This document shows positions 20,050 through 29,449 of a stretch of DNA of 64,000 bases, one piece after another (within the stretch, counting starts at the first letter, position 1; each line of letters begins with the position of its first letter). The notes under the pieces were generated by a model, which was not told where the DNA came from, did not search any database, and saw only the letters and a list, made by a program, of their open reading frames with translations. The DNA lies in assembly GCF_014203425.1 (NCBI RefSeq), contig NZ_JACHJC010000001.1:5668001-5732000 (forward strand), in the 5' to 3' direction. This stretch comes from Micromonospora echinospora (GTDB lineage: Bacteria > Actinomycetota > Actinomycetes > Mycobacteriales > Micromonosporaceae). Made by a program: the position numbers and the translations under genes.

Positions 20050-21654
20050 TCAGCGCGCAAACGGTTCCACCATCACCGCGGCGGCCTTGAGCCAGGCGTT
20101 GCGGGTCTCGGCCTGGAGCTGGTGGTACTCGATCGAGGAGCCGGTCTCCAGCGCCGGGTCGTAGGGCACCACCGCTACCGCCCGGGTCCGGGTGGCGAAG
20201 TGCCGTTCCAGGTCGTCCTGCAGGGAGGTGCGGCCCGGCGTCGGGCAGGAGATCAGCGTGACCGCGTTGTCGGCCAGCTCGCCCATGCCCTCCTCGTGCA
20301 GCAGGTCGAGCATCCAGTCCGCGCTGAACGCCGCGTCCTCGCGCGGCACGGTGGTCACCACGAGCTGGTCGGCGGCCTGCATCACGGTGCGCCAGTTCGG
20401 GCTCTCCACGTTGTTGCCGGTGTCCACGCAGACCACCTCGTGGGTGCGGCGCAACAGCTCCAGCACCCGCTTGACGGTGAACTGGTCGAGCCGCTGGGCG
20501 AAGCGCGGGCTCTCCTCGCCGGCCAGCACGTCGTACGAGCCGTCGGAGGCGTGCCGCAGGTAGTCGTCGAGGTGGGACAGCAACGTGTTGCCCTCGAGGA
20601 TCTCGATCTGCGCCAGGTCGTGGATCAGGTGGCGGATGGTGCGGGCGTGCCGGGCGCTGCCGGCCCGCAGGCCGAGCGTGCCGCGCAGCTCGTTGTCGTC
20701 CCAGGCGAGCACACCGCGCCCGCGGACGCTGCCCACGGTGGCCGCGGCGAGCACGGTGGCGGTGGTCTTGTGCACCCCGCCCTTGGGGTTGGCGAACGCG
20801 AGCACCCGGGGCGTGCCCAGCTCGCGGCGCAGCACACTGGTGGCGCGTTCCAGCTCGGCGTCCGGCTCGGGGGCACGCCACTTCGCCTGGGCCGGCGCGG
20901 CCCGGCCCGCCCGGCCGGAGCGGCCCTCCAGCGGGCTGCGCGGCGCGGGCACCACCGGTTCCGGTGCGGGCGGGACGTCCGGCCGGTAGCGGCCCCGGTC
21001 GAGCAGGGCGTACCGGGACTCGGCAGGCGGCGGCGCGGGCCGGTAGCCACCGTCGAGGAGGGAGTACCGGGACTCGGCCGGCGCGTCGGCCCGGCCGTGC
21101 GGCTCCGGCCGTGCCGGTTCGGCGCGCCAGGACGGCTCCGGCCGGGGCTCGGCGACGAGGGACGGGTCCGGCGCGATCGACGGCTCGGCGCGCCAGGACG
21201 GCTCCGGCCGGGGCTCGGCGGCGAAGGACGGGTCCGGCGCGATCGACGGCTCGGCGCGCCAGGACGGCTCGGCCGGATAGGGCTGCCCGGTGCGCCAGGA
21301 CGGCTCCGGGTCGGTGCGGTACGTCGGCTCGGCCTGGTAGGCCGGTTCGCCCTCGTGGCGCGGGTCGGCGCGGAAGGCGGGGTCGACCCGGAACGTGGCC
21401 TCGGCCCGGTAGGCGGGCTCGGCGCCGTACGACCCGTCAGGGGCGCGGCCGACGGCCGCGGCGCGCCCGGTCCATCCGGTGCCGGAGGCGCGGCGCGGCA
21501 GCGGGTCGGGCGGCGGCGCGTGGTGCTCCTCGCCGTGCCGGTCGGCGTCGGCGTGCTCCGCGCCGCGACCGCCGAGCCGGGCCCGGTCGAGCAGCGCCCG
21601 CCACCGCGGTGCCGGCTCGCCCTGCCGACCCCAGCCGGTCTCGCTGCCGTCCAA
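20050..21654 (-). CDS. ParA/MinD-like ATPase with long repeat-rich N-terminus
   Basis: About 534 residues. The C-terminal 260 form a SIMIBI ATPase: deviant Walker A NPKGGVHKTTATVLAAA, switch-like CVDTGNNVESPNW, and VVTTVPREDAAFSADWMLDL. The N-terminal half is disordered, rich in Pro, Glu, Arg and Trp, with two exact-length 22-residue repeats (EPSWRAEPSIAPDPS...). This layout recalls type VII secretion-linked or polar MinD-like ATPases (EspI-type), but no secretion genes are nearby. TTG at 21654 is favoured by GGGGGAGGG upstream; an in-frame ATG at 21738 lacks a ribosome site. There is no ParB partner, so it is not the chromosomal ParA. Confidence 0.75.
   Translation of the reverse strand: MDGSETGWGRQGEPAPRWRALLDRARLGGRGAEHADADRHGEEHHAPPPDPLPRRASGTGWTGRAAAVGRAPDGSYGAEPAYRAEATFRVDPAFRADPRHEGEPAYQAEPTYRTDPEPSWRTGQPYPAEPSWRAEPSIAPDPSFAAEPRPEPSWRAEPSIAPDPSLVAEPRPEPSWRAEPARPEPHGRADAPAESRYSLLDGGYRPAPPPAESRYALLDRGRYRPDVPPAPEPVVPAPRSPLEGRSGRAGRAAPAQAKWRAPEPDAELERATSVLRRELGTPRVLAFANPKGGVHKTTATVLAAATVGSVRGRGVLAWDDNELRGTLGLRAGSARHARTIRHLIHDLAQIEILEGNTLLSHLDDYLRHASDGSYDVLAGEESPRFAQRLDQFTVKRVLELLRRTHEVVCVDTGNNVESPNWRTVMQAADQLVVTTVPREDAAFSADWMLDLLHEEGMGELADNAVTLISCPTPGRTSLQDDLERHFATRTRAVAVVPYDPALETGSSIEYHQLQAETRNAWLKAAAVMVEPFAR
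21115..21270 (-). repeat. 66-bp coding tandem repeat in the ParA-like gene
   Basis: Two complete units (21205-21270 and 21139-21204) plus a partial third encode EPSWRAEPSIAPDPS followed by FAAEPRP or LVAEPRP. The copies are almost identical, indicating recent duplication. Confidence 0.85.
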
Positions 21655-21794
21655 GGATTCGCCCTCCCCCAGCCCATCGATCTCCGCCTGACAGGCTACG
21701 AACGAAACCCTATTCGGACCACTCCCCGCGCCGCACATCGCCCGGTGTCCCGCCGCACCGTGGGATCGACCGGGCAGCCGGGCCCGCCGATGTC

Positions 21795-22649
21795 TCAGGA
21801 GGTGGGAGCGGGATTGGGTGACCCGGATCCGGGGACCGGCGCGGGGGCGGTCGGTGAAGGTCCGCTCACCGTCCGTGCGGCTTCCGACGAATCGCCCATT
21901 CCGCCACCCTGGTCCGGTCCGGTGTCCGCCGGCGGCCGGGCCACGTCACGCTGCTCGGGCAGCGGCGGGGTGAACACCGTCCGGTCCAGCCGGGCGACCT
22001 CCGGCGCCGGGTCCACCACCCGCACACCGGGGCGCCCGGCGAGCGCGCGCAGCGCGTCCGGCGCGGCACGGACCACCGCGGCGTACACACACGCGCATCC
22101 GGCCCGGTAGGCGACCGCCTCCCGGGCCGCGACCACGGCCCCGCTCTCGTACACCCGGCGCAGCTCCGGATCGGCGGTGGCCGCCGGGGCGGCGGCGCGC
22201 GCCCGGTAGTCGGCGGCCTCCCGGTCCTTGCGGCCGGCGACGTCGGCCATCCCGGCGACCACGTCGCCCGGCAGCCGCAGCGCCGCGATCCGGACGATCT
22301 CGGTCTGCCGGCCGGGCAGCGGCACCCGCGCCACCACCGCCGAGACCGGCGCGCCGTCCAGCGCGGCGGCCGCCCGCGCCGGGGTGAGGTAGTCGGCGAA
22401 CGAGACGAGCGCGTAGGCGTCTGGCGCGTCGAGCCGGGCCAGCTCCTCCCCGGCGGCGCGCAGGTACGCCGGGATGCTCGCGCCGCCGGCCACCCCGACC
22501 CGGGTCACCTCACCGACCGTGCGGTCGCTCACCGGACGGTCCCGCCGCTGCGCCACCGCGACCACCAGCACCACCAGCGCGCAGGCCAGCGCGAGCCAGG
22601 TCAGCGCGGCGAAGCGGGACCGGCGCGGCGGCGCGGCGTCGTCGCTCAT
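21795..22649 (-). CDS. Membrane-anchored exported protein, unknown
   Basis: A 284-residue protein with a short basic N-terminus, one membrane anchor (ALTWLALACALVVLVVAVA, about residues 15-33) and an extracytoplasmic region ending in a Pro-rich tail. A CxC pair lies in RAGCACVYAAVV. The ATG at 22649 follows the rluD stop by 2 nt, so it is probably co-translated with the rluD-lspA unit. No known domain is recognised. Confidence 0.65.
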   Translation of the reverse strand: MSDDAAPPRRSRFAALTWLALACALVVLVVAVAQRRDRPVSDRTVGEVTRVGVAGGASIPAYLRAAGEELARLDAPDAYALVSFADYLTPARAAAALDGAPVSAVVARVPLPGRQTEIVRIAALRLPGDVVAGMADVAGRKDREAADYRARAAAPAATADPELRRVYESGAVVAAREAVAYRAGCACVYAAVVRAAPDALRALAGRPGVRVVDPAPEVARLDRTVFTPPLPEQRDVARPPADTGPDQGGGMGDSSEAARTVSGPSPTAPAPVPGSGSPNPAPTS

Positions 22650-22651
22650 GG

Positions 22652-23596
22652 TCAGTCGCGCAGGATCTCCAGCGCCCGGGCCAGATCCTGCGGGTAGTCG
22701 CTGACGAACGTCACCTCGTCGCCGGTGCCCGGGTGCGCGAAGCTCAGCGAACGGGCGTGCAGCCACTGCCGGGCCAGCCCGAGCCGGGCCGACAGCGTCG
22801 GGTCCGCGCCGTAGGTCAGGTCGCCCACGCAGGGGTGCCGCATGCTGGAGAAGTGCACCCGGATCTGGTGCGTACGCCCGGTCTCCAGTCGCACGTCGAG
22901 CAGGCTGGCGGAGGGGAACGCCTCCAGCGTGTCGTAGTGGGTGATGCTCGGCTTGCCGCCGGAGACCACGGCCCAGCGGTAGTCGTGGTGCGGGTGCCTG
23001 TCGATCGGCGCGTCGATGGTGCCGCGCAGCGGGTCCGGGTGGCCCTGCACCACGGCGTGGTAGCGCTTCTCCACCTCGCGCTCCTTGAACGCCCGCTTCA
23101 GCGCGGTGTACGCGCGCTCGCTCTTGGCCACCACCATGATGCCGGTGGTGCCCACGTCGAGCCGGTGCACCACGCCCTGCCGCTCGGCCGCGCCGCTGGT
23201 GGAGATGCGGTGGCCGATGCCGGCCAGCCCGCCGATCACGGTCGGGCCGGTCCAGCCGGGGCTCGGGTGCGCGGCCACCCCGACCGGCTTGTCGACCACC
23301 ACGATGTCGTCGTCGGCGTACACCACTGTCAGGCCGGGCACCGCCTGCGGCACCACAGTCGGCGGGGCGGGCGGCGCGGGCAGCGTGACCTCCAGCCACG
23401 AGCCCGCCTTGACCTTGTGCGAGTTGGGCCGGGCCACGCCGTCGACGAGCGCGTCCCCGCCGTCGATCAGGCCGGCGGCGGCGGTGCGGGAGAGCCCGAA
23501 CAGCCGGGACACGGCCTGGTCCAGGCGCATGCCGTCGAGCCCGTCCGGGACGGGCAGGGAGCGGGTGTCGCCGCCGGCGGCGAATGCGGAGGTCAC
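22652..23596 (-). CDS. RluA/RluD-family 23S rRNA pseudouridine synthase
   Basis: A 314-residue protein. An N-terminal S4 RNA-binding domain ([21 protein letters not shown]) is joined to the pseudouridine synthase domain with catalytic [15 protein letters not shown] (Asp about residue 146) and [14 protein letters not shown]. The GTG at 23596 overlaps the lspA stop (GTGA). The lspA-rluD order is a long-standing conserved pair. The exact uridine targets, probably those of RluD in helix 69, are inferred from family. Confidence 0.92.
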   Translation of the reverse strand: MTSAFAAGGDTRSLPVPDGLDGMRLDQAVSRLFGLSRTAAAGLIDGGDALVDGVARPNSHKVKAGSWLEVTLPAPPAPPTVVPQAVPGLTVVYADDDIVVVDKPVGVAAHPSPGWTGPTVIGGLAGIGHRISTSGAAERQGVVHRLDVGTTGIMVVAKSERAYTALKRAFKEREVEKRYHAVVQGHPDPLRGTIDAPIDRHPHHDYRWAVVSGGKPSITHYDTLEAFPSASLLDVRLETGRTHQIRVHFSSMRHPCVGDLTYGADPTLSARLGLARQWLHARSLSFAHPGTGDEVTFVSDYPQDLARALEILRD

Positions 23597-24192
23597 GCGG
23601 TCTCCCGCTGCTCGGCCGGGGCGGCGTCGCGCTTCTCGTCGCGCAGCCGGGAGCCGTCGCGCTGCCGGCCGGTCAGCTCCAGGAAGACCGCCAGCACCAC
23701 GCCGCAGACCAGCGAGCTGTCGGCCAGGTTGAACACCGGCCAGACCTGGCCGTACGGGTCGAAGAGGCTGATCATGTCGACCACGTGGCCGACGAAGTGC
23801 CCGGGCGCGCGGAAGATCCGGTCGATCAGATTGCCCAGCGCGCCGCCCAGCACCAGGCCGAGCGACACCGCCCACGGCAGCGAGCGCAGCCGCAGCGCCA
23901 TCCAGGCGATCCACCCGATCACCACGAACGTGATGATCGGGAAGATCCAGGTGTGGTCGGAGCCGATGCTCCAGGCGGCGCCGCTGTTGCGGGTGAGGCT
24001 GAAGTAGACCGCGCCGCCCAGCACCGACACCGGCTCCCGGCCGGTCAGCTCGGCCAGCGCGAGCTGTTTGGTGCCCAGATCCGCCAGCAGCGAGAACAGG
24101 GACACGCCGAGCAGCAGGCCGACGGCCCTGCGGCGGGGCGCGCCGGCACCCGACTCGGTGGTGCCGGATCCGGCGGGCGGTGCTTCGGTCAT
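23593..24192 (-). CDS. lspA: Lipoprotein signal peptidase LspA
   Basis: A 199-residue signal peptidase II with four membrane segments. Catalytic aspartates are in [11 protein letters not shown] (about residue 124) and [10 protein letters not shown] (about 152). It removes signal peptides from diacylglyceryl-modified prolipoproteins, such as the lipoprotein at 48711. The N-terminal 25 residues are polar and Gly/Ala-rich. It is coupled to the pseudouridine synthase gene. Confidence 0.94.
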   Translation of the reverse strand: MTEAPPAGSGTTESGAGAPRRRAVGLLLGVSLFSLLADLGTKQLALAELTGREPVSVLGGAVYFSLTRNSGAAWSIGSDHTWIFPIITFVVIGWIAWMALRLRSLPWAVSLGLVLGGALGNLIDRIFRAPGHFVGHVVDMISLFDPYGQVWPVFNLADSSLVCGVVLAVFLELTGRQRDGSRLRDEKRDAAPAEQRETA

Positions 24193-24258
24193 CTGCTCCC
24201 CATCGACGCTTGCGACGGCGTGGTCACCGTCTGCCGTACGGCCGCCGGGGAGCGGTGA

Positions 24259-24678
24259 TCAGCGCCGCTCCGCCAGCTGCTTGCAGGTCACGCAGAGGGT
24301 GGCCGACGGGAACGCGGCGAGCCGCTCCACCGGGATCGGTTTGCCGCACCGCTCGCACCAGCCGTAGCCGCCCTCGTCGAGGCGCTCCAGCGCGCGCTCG
24401 ACCTGCGTGATCCGCTCCTTGATGCTGTTGGCGAGAGAGATCTCCTGCTCCCGCTCGAACGTCTTGGTGCCGGTGTCGGCCTGGTCGTCCCCGGCCGAGT
24501 CGGTCAGCCGCTCGCGCTGCAGCTCGGTGATCTCGCTCAGCGTCTGATCGTACTCGGCGTTCAGCTCGTCCCGCCGCGCCGCCAGGGCGGCCCGGATCTT
24601 CTCGGTCTCCGCGGCGCTGCGGGTGGCCTTCGGCGCGGGCTTGCGGCCGGCGGTCCTGGTGTCGGCTGGCTTCGCCAT
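24259..24678 (-). CDS. TraR/DksA-type C4 zinc finger protein
   Basis: A 139-residue protein with an N-terminal coiled coil (about residues 25-95) and a C-terminal zinc finger CERCGKPIPVERL...CVTCK (about 110-134). These bind the RNA polymerase secondary channel in DksA/TraR relatives. The coiled-coil tip and exact mode are not assessable by eye. The ATG at 24678 has GAGGGAG upstream, and a good sigma-70-type promoter lies at 24803-24831. Confidence 0.88.
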   Translation of the reverse strand: MAKPADTRTAGRKPAPKATRSAAETEKIRAALAARRDELNAEYDQTLSEITELQRERLTDSAGDDQADTGTKTFEREQEISLANSIKERITQVERALERLDEGGYGWCERCGKPIPVERLAAFPSATLCVTCKQLAERR

Positions 24679-24802
24679 GTCAGCTCCCTCAGCCGCGTGG
24701 CGCGGCGGTCAGTGGTACGTGAGCGGGACGCCTTCGTCGGCGTCGTCCGCGTACGGAAGGGTGCACGGCGAGCGAGTCCGCCGTGCACTCCGGAGGTTGG
24801 CA

Positions 24803-24831
24803 AGAATACGGAACGTACAGGCGTCCGACAA
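24803..24831 (-). promoter_or_regulatory. Promoter of the TraR/DksA-like gene
   Basis: On the minus strand TTGTCG (24831-24826), a 17-bp spacer and TATTCT (24808-24803) form one of the best vegetative promoters in the window. The predicted leader is about 118 nt. Confidence 0.55.
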
Positions 24832-24901
24832 CGTGCCGCACCGTCGTCCCACGTATCCGCCCCGGACTGCCATCAATCGGGGCAAAAGGAACCGTAGCAG
24901 A

Positions 24902-26407
24902 TCAGCGGGCCGTCTCCTCGCCGTACTCCCCGAACCACCGCGCCAGGCGGCCCCGGCGGCTCACCGCCCGCAACCGCCGCTCGGTCTCGTCGCGGACGCC
25001 CGCGGTGGCGACGATGAGCAGGCTGTCCCCGACCTTGAGCCGGGTGTCCGGGCCGGGCACGAAACCGGCGCCGTCGCGCAGCACCAGCGTGACCGCGGCG
25101 CCCACCGGCAGCCGCAGCTCGTCCACGTGCACCCCGGCCAGCCGGGACCCCTCGGGCACCTCCAGCTGGAGCAGGTCCGCGCGCATCCGCTCCAGCGGGG
25201 CGGTCTCCAGCATGATCTCGTTCGGCTCGGCCGGGGCGATCACGCCCAGCCGGCGGGCCGCCGACGCCAGCGTGCCGGCTTGGAGCAGCGTGAAGATCAC
25301 CACCAGCACGAAGACCGCGTCGAAGAGCCGGTCCGCCCCCGGCACGTGCAACGACAGCGGGATGGTGGCCAGCACCACCGGCACCGCGCCGCGCAGCCCT
25401 GCCCAGGACAGGAAGAGCTGCTCGCGCAGATTGACCCGGAACGCCAGCGCGGAGACCGCCACCGACAACGGCCGGGCGAGCAGCAGCAGGGCCAGGCCGG
25501 TGATCACGGCGGGCAGCACCGCGGCGTCCAGCCGGCTCGGCGAGACCAGCAGGCCGAGCAGCACGAACAGGCCGATCTGAGCCAGCCAGGCCAGCCCGTC
25601 GGCGAAGCCGAGGATGGCCTGCCGGTGCGGCAGGCGGGAGTTGCCGAGCAGCACGCCGGCCACGTACACGGCGAGGAAGCCGGAGGCGTGCAGCACCGAG
25701 CCGGCCGCGTACGCCAGCACGGTGAAGCCGACCACCGCGATCGGGTACAGGCCGGCCGACGGGAGCGCGGCCCGGCGCAGCGCGTACCGCCCGGTCAGCC
25801 CGGCGCCGACTCCCACCGCCGCGCCGACGCCCAGCTCGTAGCCGAGCAGCAGCCCTTCGTACCACCACGGGTGAGCCACCTGGGCTCCGGCGCGGGAGAG
25901 CAGCAGCACCACGAGCACGACGGGCGCGTCGTTCACCCCGGACTCGGCCTCCAGCGCGGCCACCAGCCGGGGCGGCAGGCGCAACCGGCGCAGCGTGGCG
26001 AACACGGCCGCGGCGTCGGTCGAGGAGAGCACCGCGCCGTAGAGCAGCGCGAGCCGCCAGTCCAGGTCGAGCAGCAGGTGCACCACCACGCCGACGACCA
26101 CGATGCTGACCACCACGCCGACAGTGGACAGCGTGGCCGCCAGCCCGAGCACCGGCCGCAGCGTGCTCCACCGGGCGGTCAGGCCGCCCTCCGCGATGAT
26201 CACGATGAGCGCGCAGAAGCCGAGCACCCGGGTCAGCTCGACGTCGTCGAAGCGGATACCCAGCCCGGCCTCGCCGAGCAGCACCCCGAGCGCCAGGTAG
26301 ACCAGCAGGCTCGGCACGCCGAGCCGGGTGGAGAACCGCACCGCACCCACCGCGACCAGCAGCACGGCGGCGCCCACCAGCAACGCGACGTCCAGCCCGG
26401 GGGTCAT
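24902..26407 (-). CDS. Potassium(cation)/proton antiporter, CPA1/NhaP2-like with TrkA-C domain
   Basis: A 501-residue protein with about 12 membrane helices of the Na+/H+ exchanger fold. It has GAVLSSTDAAAVFATLR and the transport-site region LEAESGVNDAPVVLVVLLL (about residues 155-173). A cytosolic TrkA-C (RCK-C) domain follows (about 400-480, with VPEGSRLAGVHVDELRLPVG and TRLKVGDSLLIVAT), the layout of NhaP2/CvrA potassium/proton antiporters. The last 20 residues are charged. It lies 22 bp behind the DUF167 gene and is probably in one operon with it. Confidence 0.9.
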   Translation of the reverse strand: MTPGLDVALLVGAAVLLVAVGAVRFSTRLGVPSLLVYLALGVLLGEAGLGIRFDDVELTRVLGFCALIVIIAEGGLTARWSTLRPVLGLAATLSTVGVVVSIVVVGVVVHLLLDLDWRLALLYGAVLSSTDAAAVFATLRRLRLPPRLVAALEAESGVNDAPVVLVVLLLSRAGAQVAHPWWYEGLLLGYELGVGAAVGVGAGLTGRYALRRAALPSAGLYPIAVVGFTVLAYAAGSVLHASGFLAVYVAGVLLGNSRLPHRQAILGFADGLAWLAQIGLFVLLGLLVSPSRLDAAVLPAVITGLALLLLARPLSVAVSALAFRVNLREQLFLSWAGLRGAVPVVLATIPLSLHVPGADRLFDAVFVLVVIFTLLQAGTLASAARRLGVIAPAEPNEIMLETAPLERMRADLLQLEVPEGSRLAGVHVDELRLPVGAAVTLVLRDGAGFVPGPDTRLKVGDSLLIVATAGVRDETERRLRAVSRRGRLARWFGEYGEETAR

Positions 26408-26429
26408 CGCCGACCGGCCCGGGCGGATC

Positions 26430-26738
26430 TCACGGCGTGCTGCCGTCGCGCAGTCGCAGCAGCACCCCGGGCAGCCCGTCGTGCGCGCGTTCCACCTGGA
26501 AGAGCTTGTCCCGGCTGGCCGCGCCGGAGCGCAGCGACACGGTCGCCGGCCGGACGCCGAGCGCGTCGGCGAGCGCCCGCCGGGCCGCCTCGGTCGCGCG
26601 GCCGTCCACCGCCGGCGCGTGCACCGCGACGACGAGCGCCGGACCGTACGGCCCGTCGTACCGGCCGCCGACCCGGGCCCGGGCCGCGCCGGGCTTCACC
26701 CGCACCGCGACGGTGAGCGTGTCGTCCGCGATCGTCAT
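26430..26738 (-). CDS. DUF167 (YggU) family protein
   Basis: A 102-residue protein with the family features VAVRVKPGAARARVGG near the N-terminus and VHAPAVDGRATEAARRALAD in the middle, then LRSGAASRDKLFQVE. The fold is small alpha/beta and the function unknown. The ATG at 26738 follows the upstream stop codon by 2 nt. In E. coli yggU sits beside yggS and yggT, whose relatives are 2-4 kb away here in the dcw cluster. Confidence 0.88.
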   Translation of the reverse strand: MTIADDTLTVAVRVKPGAARARVGGRYDGPYGPALVVAVHAPAVDGRATEAARRALADALGVRPATVSLRSGAASRDKLFQVERAHDGLPGVLLRLRDGSTP

Positions 26739-26740
26739 GG

Positions 26741-27502
26741 TCAGCGGGGCCGGGCCTCGGCCAGCAGGGTGGTGGCGGCGGCGCACTGCGCGCACGGGGT
26801 GAAGCCCAGCCCGACCGCCTCGGCGACCGGAACCGGCTCGTCCTCCCGGCCCACCAGGTGCGGGCAGTCGGGCAGGTGGAAGCGGGGGTGGCCGTCGACC
26901 ACCAGGACCTCGTCGGGCAGCCGCACCAGCCGGGCCACCTGCCCGGGGGAAAGGAACTCGGCCGGCGGGTCGCCGTCGAACGGCTCGCCCGGCGCGGGCG
27001 AGGTGGGCCGGGTGGTCTCCGTGGCGCGCGGGCCGGGCGGCGAGTAGGGCGCCGGTTCCGCGTCGGCCACCGGCTCGGCGGCGGCGCGCTCGTACGACTC
27101 GGCGGCGGCCGGCTCGTAGGGCGCGGTGTACGGATCGGCGTCGAACGGATCGGCCGGTGGTGAGTACGCGGCCGGCGGCGGAGCGTCCGGCTCGGTCACC
27201 GGCGACCCGGGCGGTTGCCGCCACCCGGATTCGCCGGCGCTGACCGTGTACGTGTGGTGCGGGACCGGGCTCACCGGGTCGTCCGGGGACGGGACGGTGT
27301 GCGCGGTCCGGGTACGCGGCCCGGTCGCCCGGCCCGCCGTGGCCCGCGTCGCTGCCGCCTGGCGGGCGAACGCGACGAAGACGACGGCGGACAGGACGCT
27401 GGCCGCGATCGAGACGATGAGCAGGAGGCTGGATCCGCCGGCGAGCCCGGCGACCAGCAGCACGACCGCGACGAGGATGAGCAGGATGCTGGCGGCTACC
27501 AC
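26741..27502 (-). CDS. Membrane protein with C-terminal His/Cys motif, unknown
   Basis: A 253-residue protein. Two N-terminal membrane segments (about residues 2-20 and 27-45) are followed by about 140 disordered, Pro/Ala/Glu-rich residues. The C-terminal 50-residue module reads VVDGHPRFHLPDCPHL...GFTPCAQC. The His/Cys plus CxxC spacing resembles the Ada-type small zinc domain (H..DC..L...PC..C). A role in sensing or anchoring is a guess. The GTG start at 27502 has GGGGGTGA upstream. Confidence 0.65.
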   Translation of the reverse strand: MVAASILLILVAVVLLVAGLAGGSSLLLIVSIAASVLSAVVFVAFARQAAATRATAGRATGPRTRTAHTVPSPDDPVSPVPHHTYTVSAGESGWRQPPGSPVTEPDAPPPAAYSPPADPFDADPYTAPYEPAAAESYERAAAEPVADAEPAPYSPPGPRATETTRPTSPAPGEPFDGDPPAEFLSPGQVARLVRLPDEVLVVDGHPRFHLPDCPHLVGREDEPVPVAEAVGLGFTPCAQCAAATTLLAEARPR

Positions 27503-27537
27503 GGCTCACCCCCGGCCGCGTCGTGTCGGTCTGGGCG

Positions 27538-27568
27538 GTCGGTGGCCGTCACGGGGACGGCCACCGAC
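27538..27568. terminator. Terminator downstream of divIVA
   Basis: A 13-bp perfect stem, GTCGGTGGCCGTC paired with GACGGCCACCGAC, with a 5-nt loop, lies 6 bp beyond the divIVA stop codon at the end of the dcw transcript. Confidence 0.65.
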
Positions 27569-27574
27569 GCGGGA

Positions 27575-28375
27575 TCAGCGGCCGGACTCGAGCGAGCCCG
27601 CGCGGCCACCGCCGTAGGAGCCGGCGAGGCCGGCCGCGGCGAGACCGTTGCTGCCGGCGGCACGGGTGCCCTCGCGGTTCATCTCGACCTCGAGGCCCTG
27701 GCCGCGACCGTCGAGGTCCCGCAGCTGGCTCTCCAGGTACGCCTTGAGCCGGGTGCGGTACTCGCGCTCGAACTGCTTGAGCTCCTCGATGTGCTTCTGC
27801 AGAGCGGTGCGCTTGGCGTCCAGGCCGCCCATGGCCTCCTGGTGCCGCTGGCGGGCGTCCCGCTCCAGGGCGTCGGCCTTGGCGCGCGCCTCCCGGGTGA
27901 CCTCCTCGGCCTTGGAACGGGCCTCGGAGAGCAGCTGGTCGGCCTCGCGACGGGCGTCGGAGACGTGGTCGTCGGCGGTGCGCTGGGCCATCATGAGCAC
28001 CCGCAGCGCCTGCTGCTCGCCGTCCCCGGTCACCCCGGCCGGGCCACCCTGCGCGCGTACCTGCTCCAGCTCGGCCTGCATCGCGCGGGCCGCCTGCTCG
28101 GCGGCCGCCTTGTCGCGCTGCACCCGGTCGAGCTGGGCCTTGACGTCGTTGAGCTCCGCCGCGAGGCGGGCGTCACCGCCGGGGCCGGCGGGAGCGCCAC
28201 CCCGACCGCCGCGCTCCACCTGGGCGCGCAGCTCGTTGTTCTCCTCGATCAGACGGGCCAGCTCGCGCTCGACCTCGTCAAGGAAGGCGTCGACCTCCTC
28301 CTCGTCATACCCCCGCTTGCCGATCGGCGGCTTTTTGAAGGCGACGTTGTGAACGTCGGCCGGGGTCAGCGGCAT
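27575..28375 (-). CDS. divIVA: DivIVA/Wag31 polar growth protein
   Basis: A 266-residue coiled-coil protein that marks negatively curved membrane at the poles and recruits wall synthesis machinery. The membrane-binding N-terminus [20 protein letters not shown] and [19 protein letters not shown] are diagnostic. A long coiled coil follows, interrupted by a Gly/Pro-rich linker (about residues 56-66). The ATG has GAGGAG 6 nt upstream. It is the last gene of the division cluster. Confidence 0.95.
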   Translation of the reverse strand: MPLTPADVHNVAFKKPPIGKRGYDEEEVDAFLDEVERELARLIEENNELRAQVERGGRGGAPAGPGGDARLAAELNDVKAQLDRVQRDKAAAEQAARAMQAELEQVRAQGGPAGVTGDGEQQALRVLMMAQRTADDHVSDARREADQLLSEARSKAEEVTREARAKADALERDARQRHQEAMGGLDAKRTALQKHIEELKQFEREYRTRLKAYLESQLRDLDGRGQGLEVEMNREGTRAAGSNGLAAAGLAGSYGGGRAGSLESGR

Positions 28376-28416
28376 CGAAACTCCTCGGGTCAGTTGCGGC
28401 CGCGAAAGCGCTCTGG

Positions 28417-28722
28417 TCAGGCAAACGCGAAGATCAGGCGCCTAAACACGAACTCCATCAGCACGAACAGGATAACCAGGAGCACAAGGGAGGCCAGGTC
28501 GATGCTCACGGTACCAATTCGCAGTGGCGGGATCACACGCCTCAACGCTCGCAGGGGCGGATCAGTGACGCTCCACACGACTTCCAGTCCCGCCGACGCT
28601 CCCCGGCCCGGTTGCCAGCGGCGACCATAAGCCAGTACCGCCCCCATAACAAATCGCGCCAAAAGGACAATTAGGAAGATGTACAGCAGCAGGTAGAGCA
28701 CCTGGAACAGGATCGACAACAC
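28417..28722 (-). CDS. YggT family membrane protein
   Basis: A 101-residue protein with two membrane segments (about residues 2-28 and 78-95) and the conserved loop [20 protein letters not shown] between them. YggT/YlmG proteins affect division or chloroplast nucleoid distribution, with the mechanism unknown. It sits between sepF and divIVA as in other Gram-positives. Confidence 0.9.
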   Translation of the reverse strand: MLSILFQVLYLLLYIFLIVLLARFVMGAVLAYGRRWQPGRGASAGLEVVWSVTDPPLRALRRVIPPLRIGTVSIDLASLVLLVILFVLMEFVFRRLIFAFA

Positions 28723-28750
28723 GGCAGGCGACGTCCCTCGGTCATGTGGG

Positions 28751-29449
28751 TCAGCTCAGGCTGAAGAAGCCGCCCTCAGCGATCTTGGCCTTGTCCTCCG
28801 CGGTGACCTGGACGTTGGCCGGTGAGAGCAGGAACACCCGGTTGGTCACGCGCTCGATCGTACCGCGCAGGCCGAACGCGAGCCCGGCGGCGAAGTCGAC
28901 AAGCCTGCGGGCGTCCGCCTCGTCCATCTCGGTGAGATTGATGATCACCGGTACGCCGTCGCGGAAGTGCTCGCCGATGGTCCGCGCCTCGCGGTAGGTG
29001 GTCGGGTGCAGCGTGGTGATCTGGTAGCGCTGCTCGTCCTCCGGCGCCACCGCCCGCTCGCGCGGCTGGGCCTGCGGCGCGAGCGCGAGATTGTCCCGCG
29101 TGTGGTAGGTCAGGGCGCCCGACGTGTCGCCGCCGGAGGACCGGGTGATCGACCGGACGCTGGAGCGTTCGCCCCGCTCCGGGCGCTCTACCTCGGCCCG
29201 GTCGGTGTCGACCGCCCGGCTGGAGGCGCGCTCACTCAGCCGGCCCCGGTCACCGAGGCGGGACCGCGTCGCCGGCGGCTCCTCGGCCTCGTCGTCGTCC
29301 TCGTCGGCGAACTCCTCGGCGTACCGGCTCGACCGGTAGCGCGACGAGTCGCGGTAGCTACCCTTGTCGTAGCCACCGTCCTCGTACGCCCGCTCGTCGT
29401 CCTCCTCGACCAGACCGAGCCAGACCCCCGCCTTGCGCAGTGCACCCAT
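28751..29449 (-). CDS. sepF: Cell division protein SepF
   Basis: A 232-residue protein. The N-terminal amphipathic membrane-targeting helix (MGALRKAGVWLGLVEEDD) is followed by about 115 acidic and Arg/Ser-rich disordered residues, then the SepF core (TTLHPTTYREARTIGEHFRD, VIINLTEMDEADARRLVDFA, FGLRGTIERVTNRVFLLSP). It tethers FtsZ to the membrane, the main anchor in actinobacteria, which lack FtsA. The ATG at 29449 with GGAAGG upstream is preferred over 29479. Confidence 0.94.
   Translation of the reverse strand: MGALRKAGVWLGLVEEDDERAYEDGGYDKGSYRDSSRYRSSRYAEEFADEDDDEAEEPPATRSRLGDRGRLSERASSRAVDTDRAEVERPERGERSSVRSITRSSGGDTSGALTYHTRDNLALAPQAQPRERAVAPEDEQRYQITTLHPTTYREARTIGEHFRDGVPVIINLTEMDEADARRLVDFAAGLAFGLRGTIERVTNRVFLLSPANVQVTAEDKAKIAEGGFFSLS

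Noticed and set aside
21115..21270. CRISPR-like direct repeats
   Set aside because: The 66-bp units are contiguous, in frame and encode a Pro-rich repeat; there are no spacers.
20038..22110. 690-codon plus-strand frame
   Set aside because: Antisense to the ParA-like and membrane protein genes; no recognisable domain.
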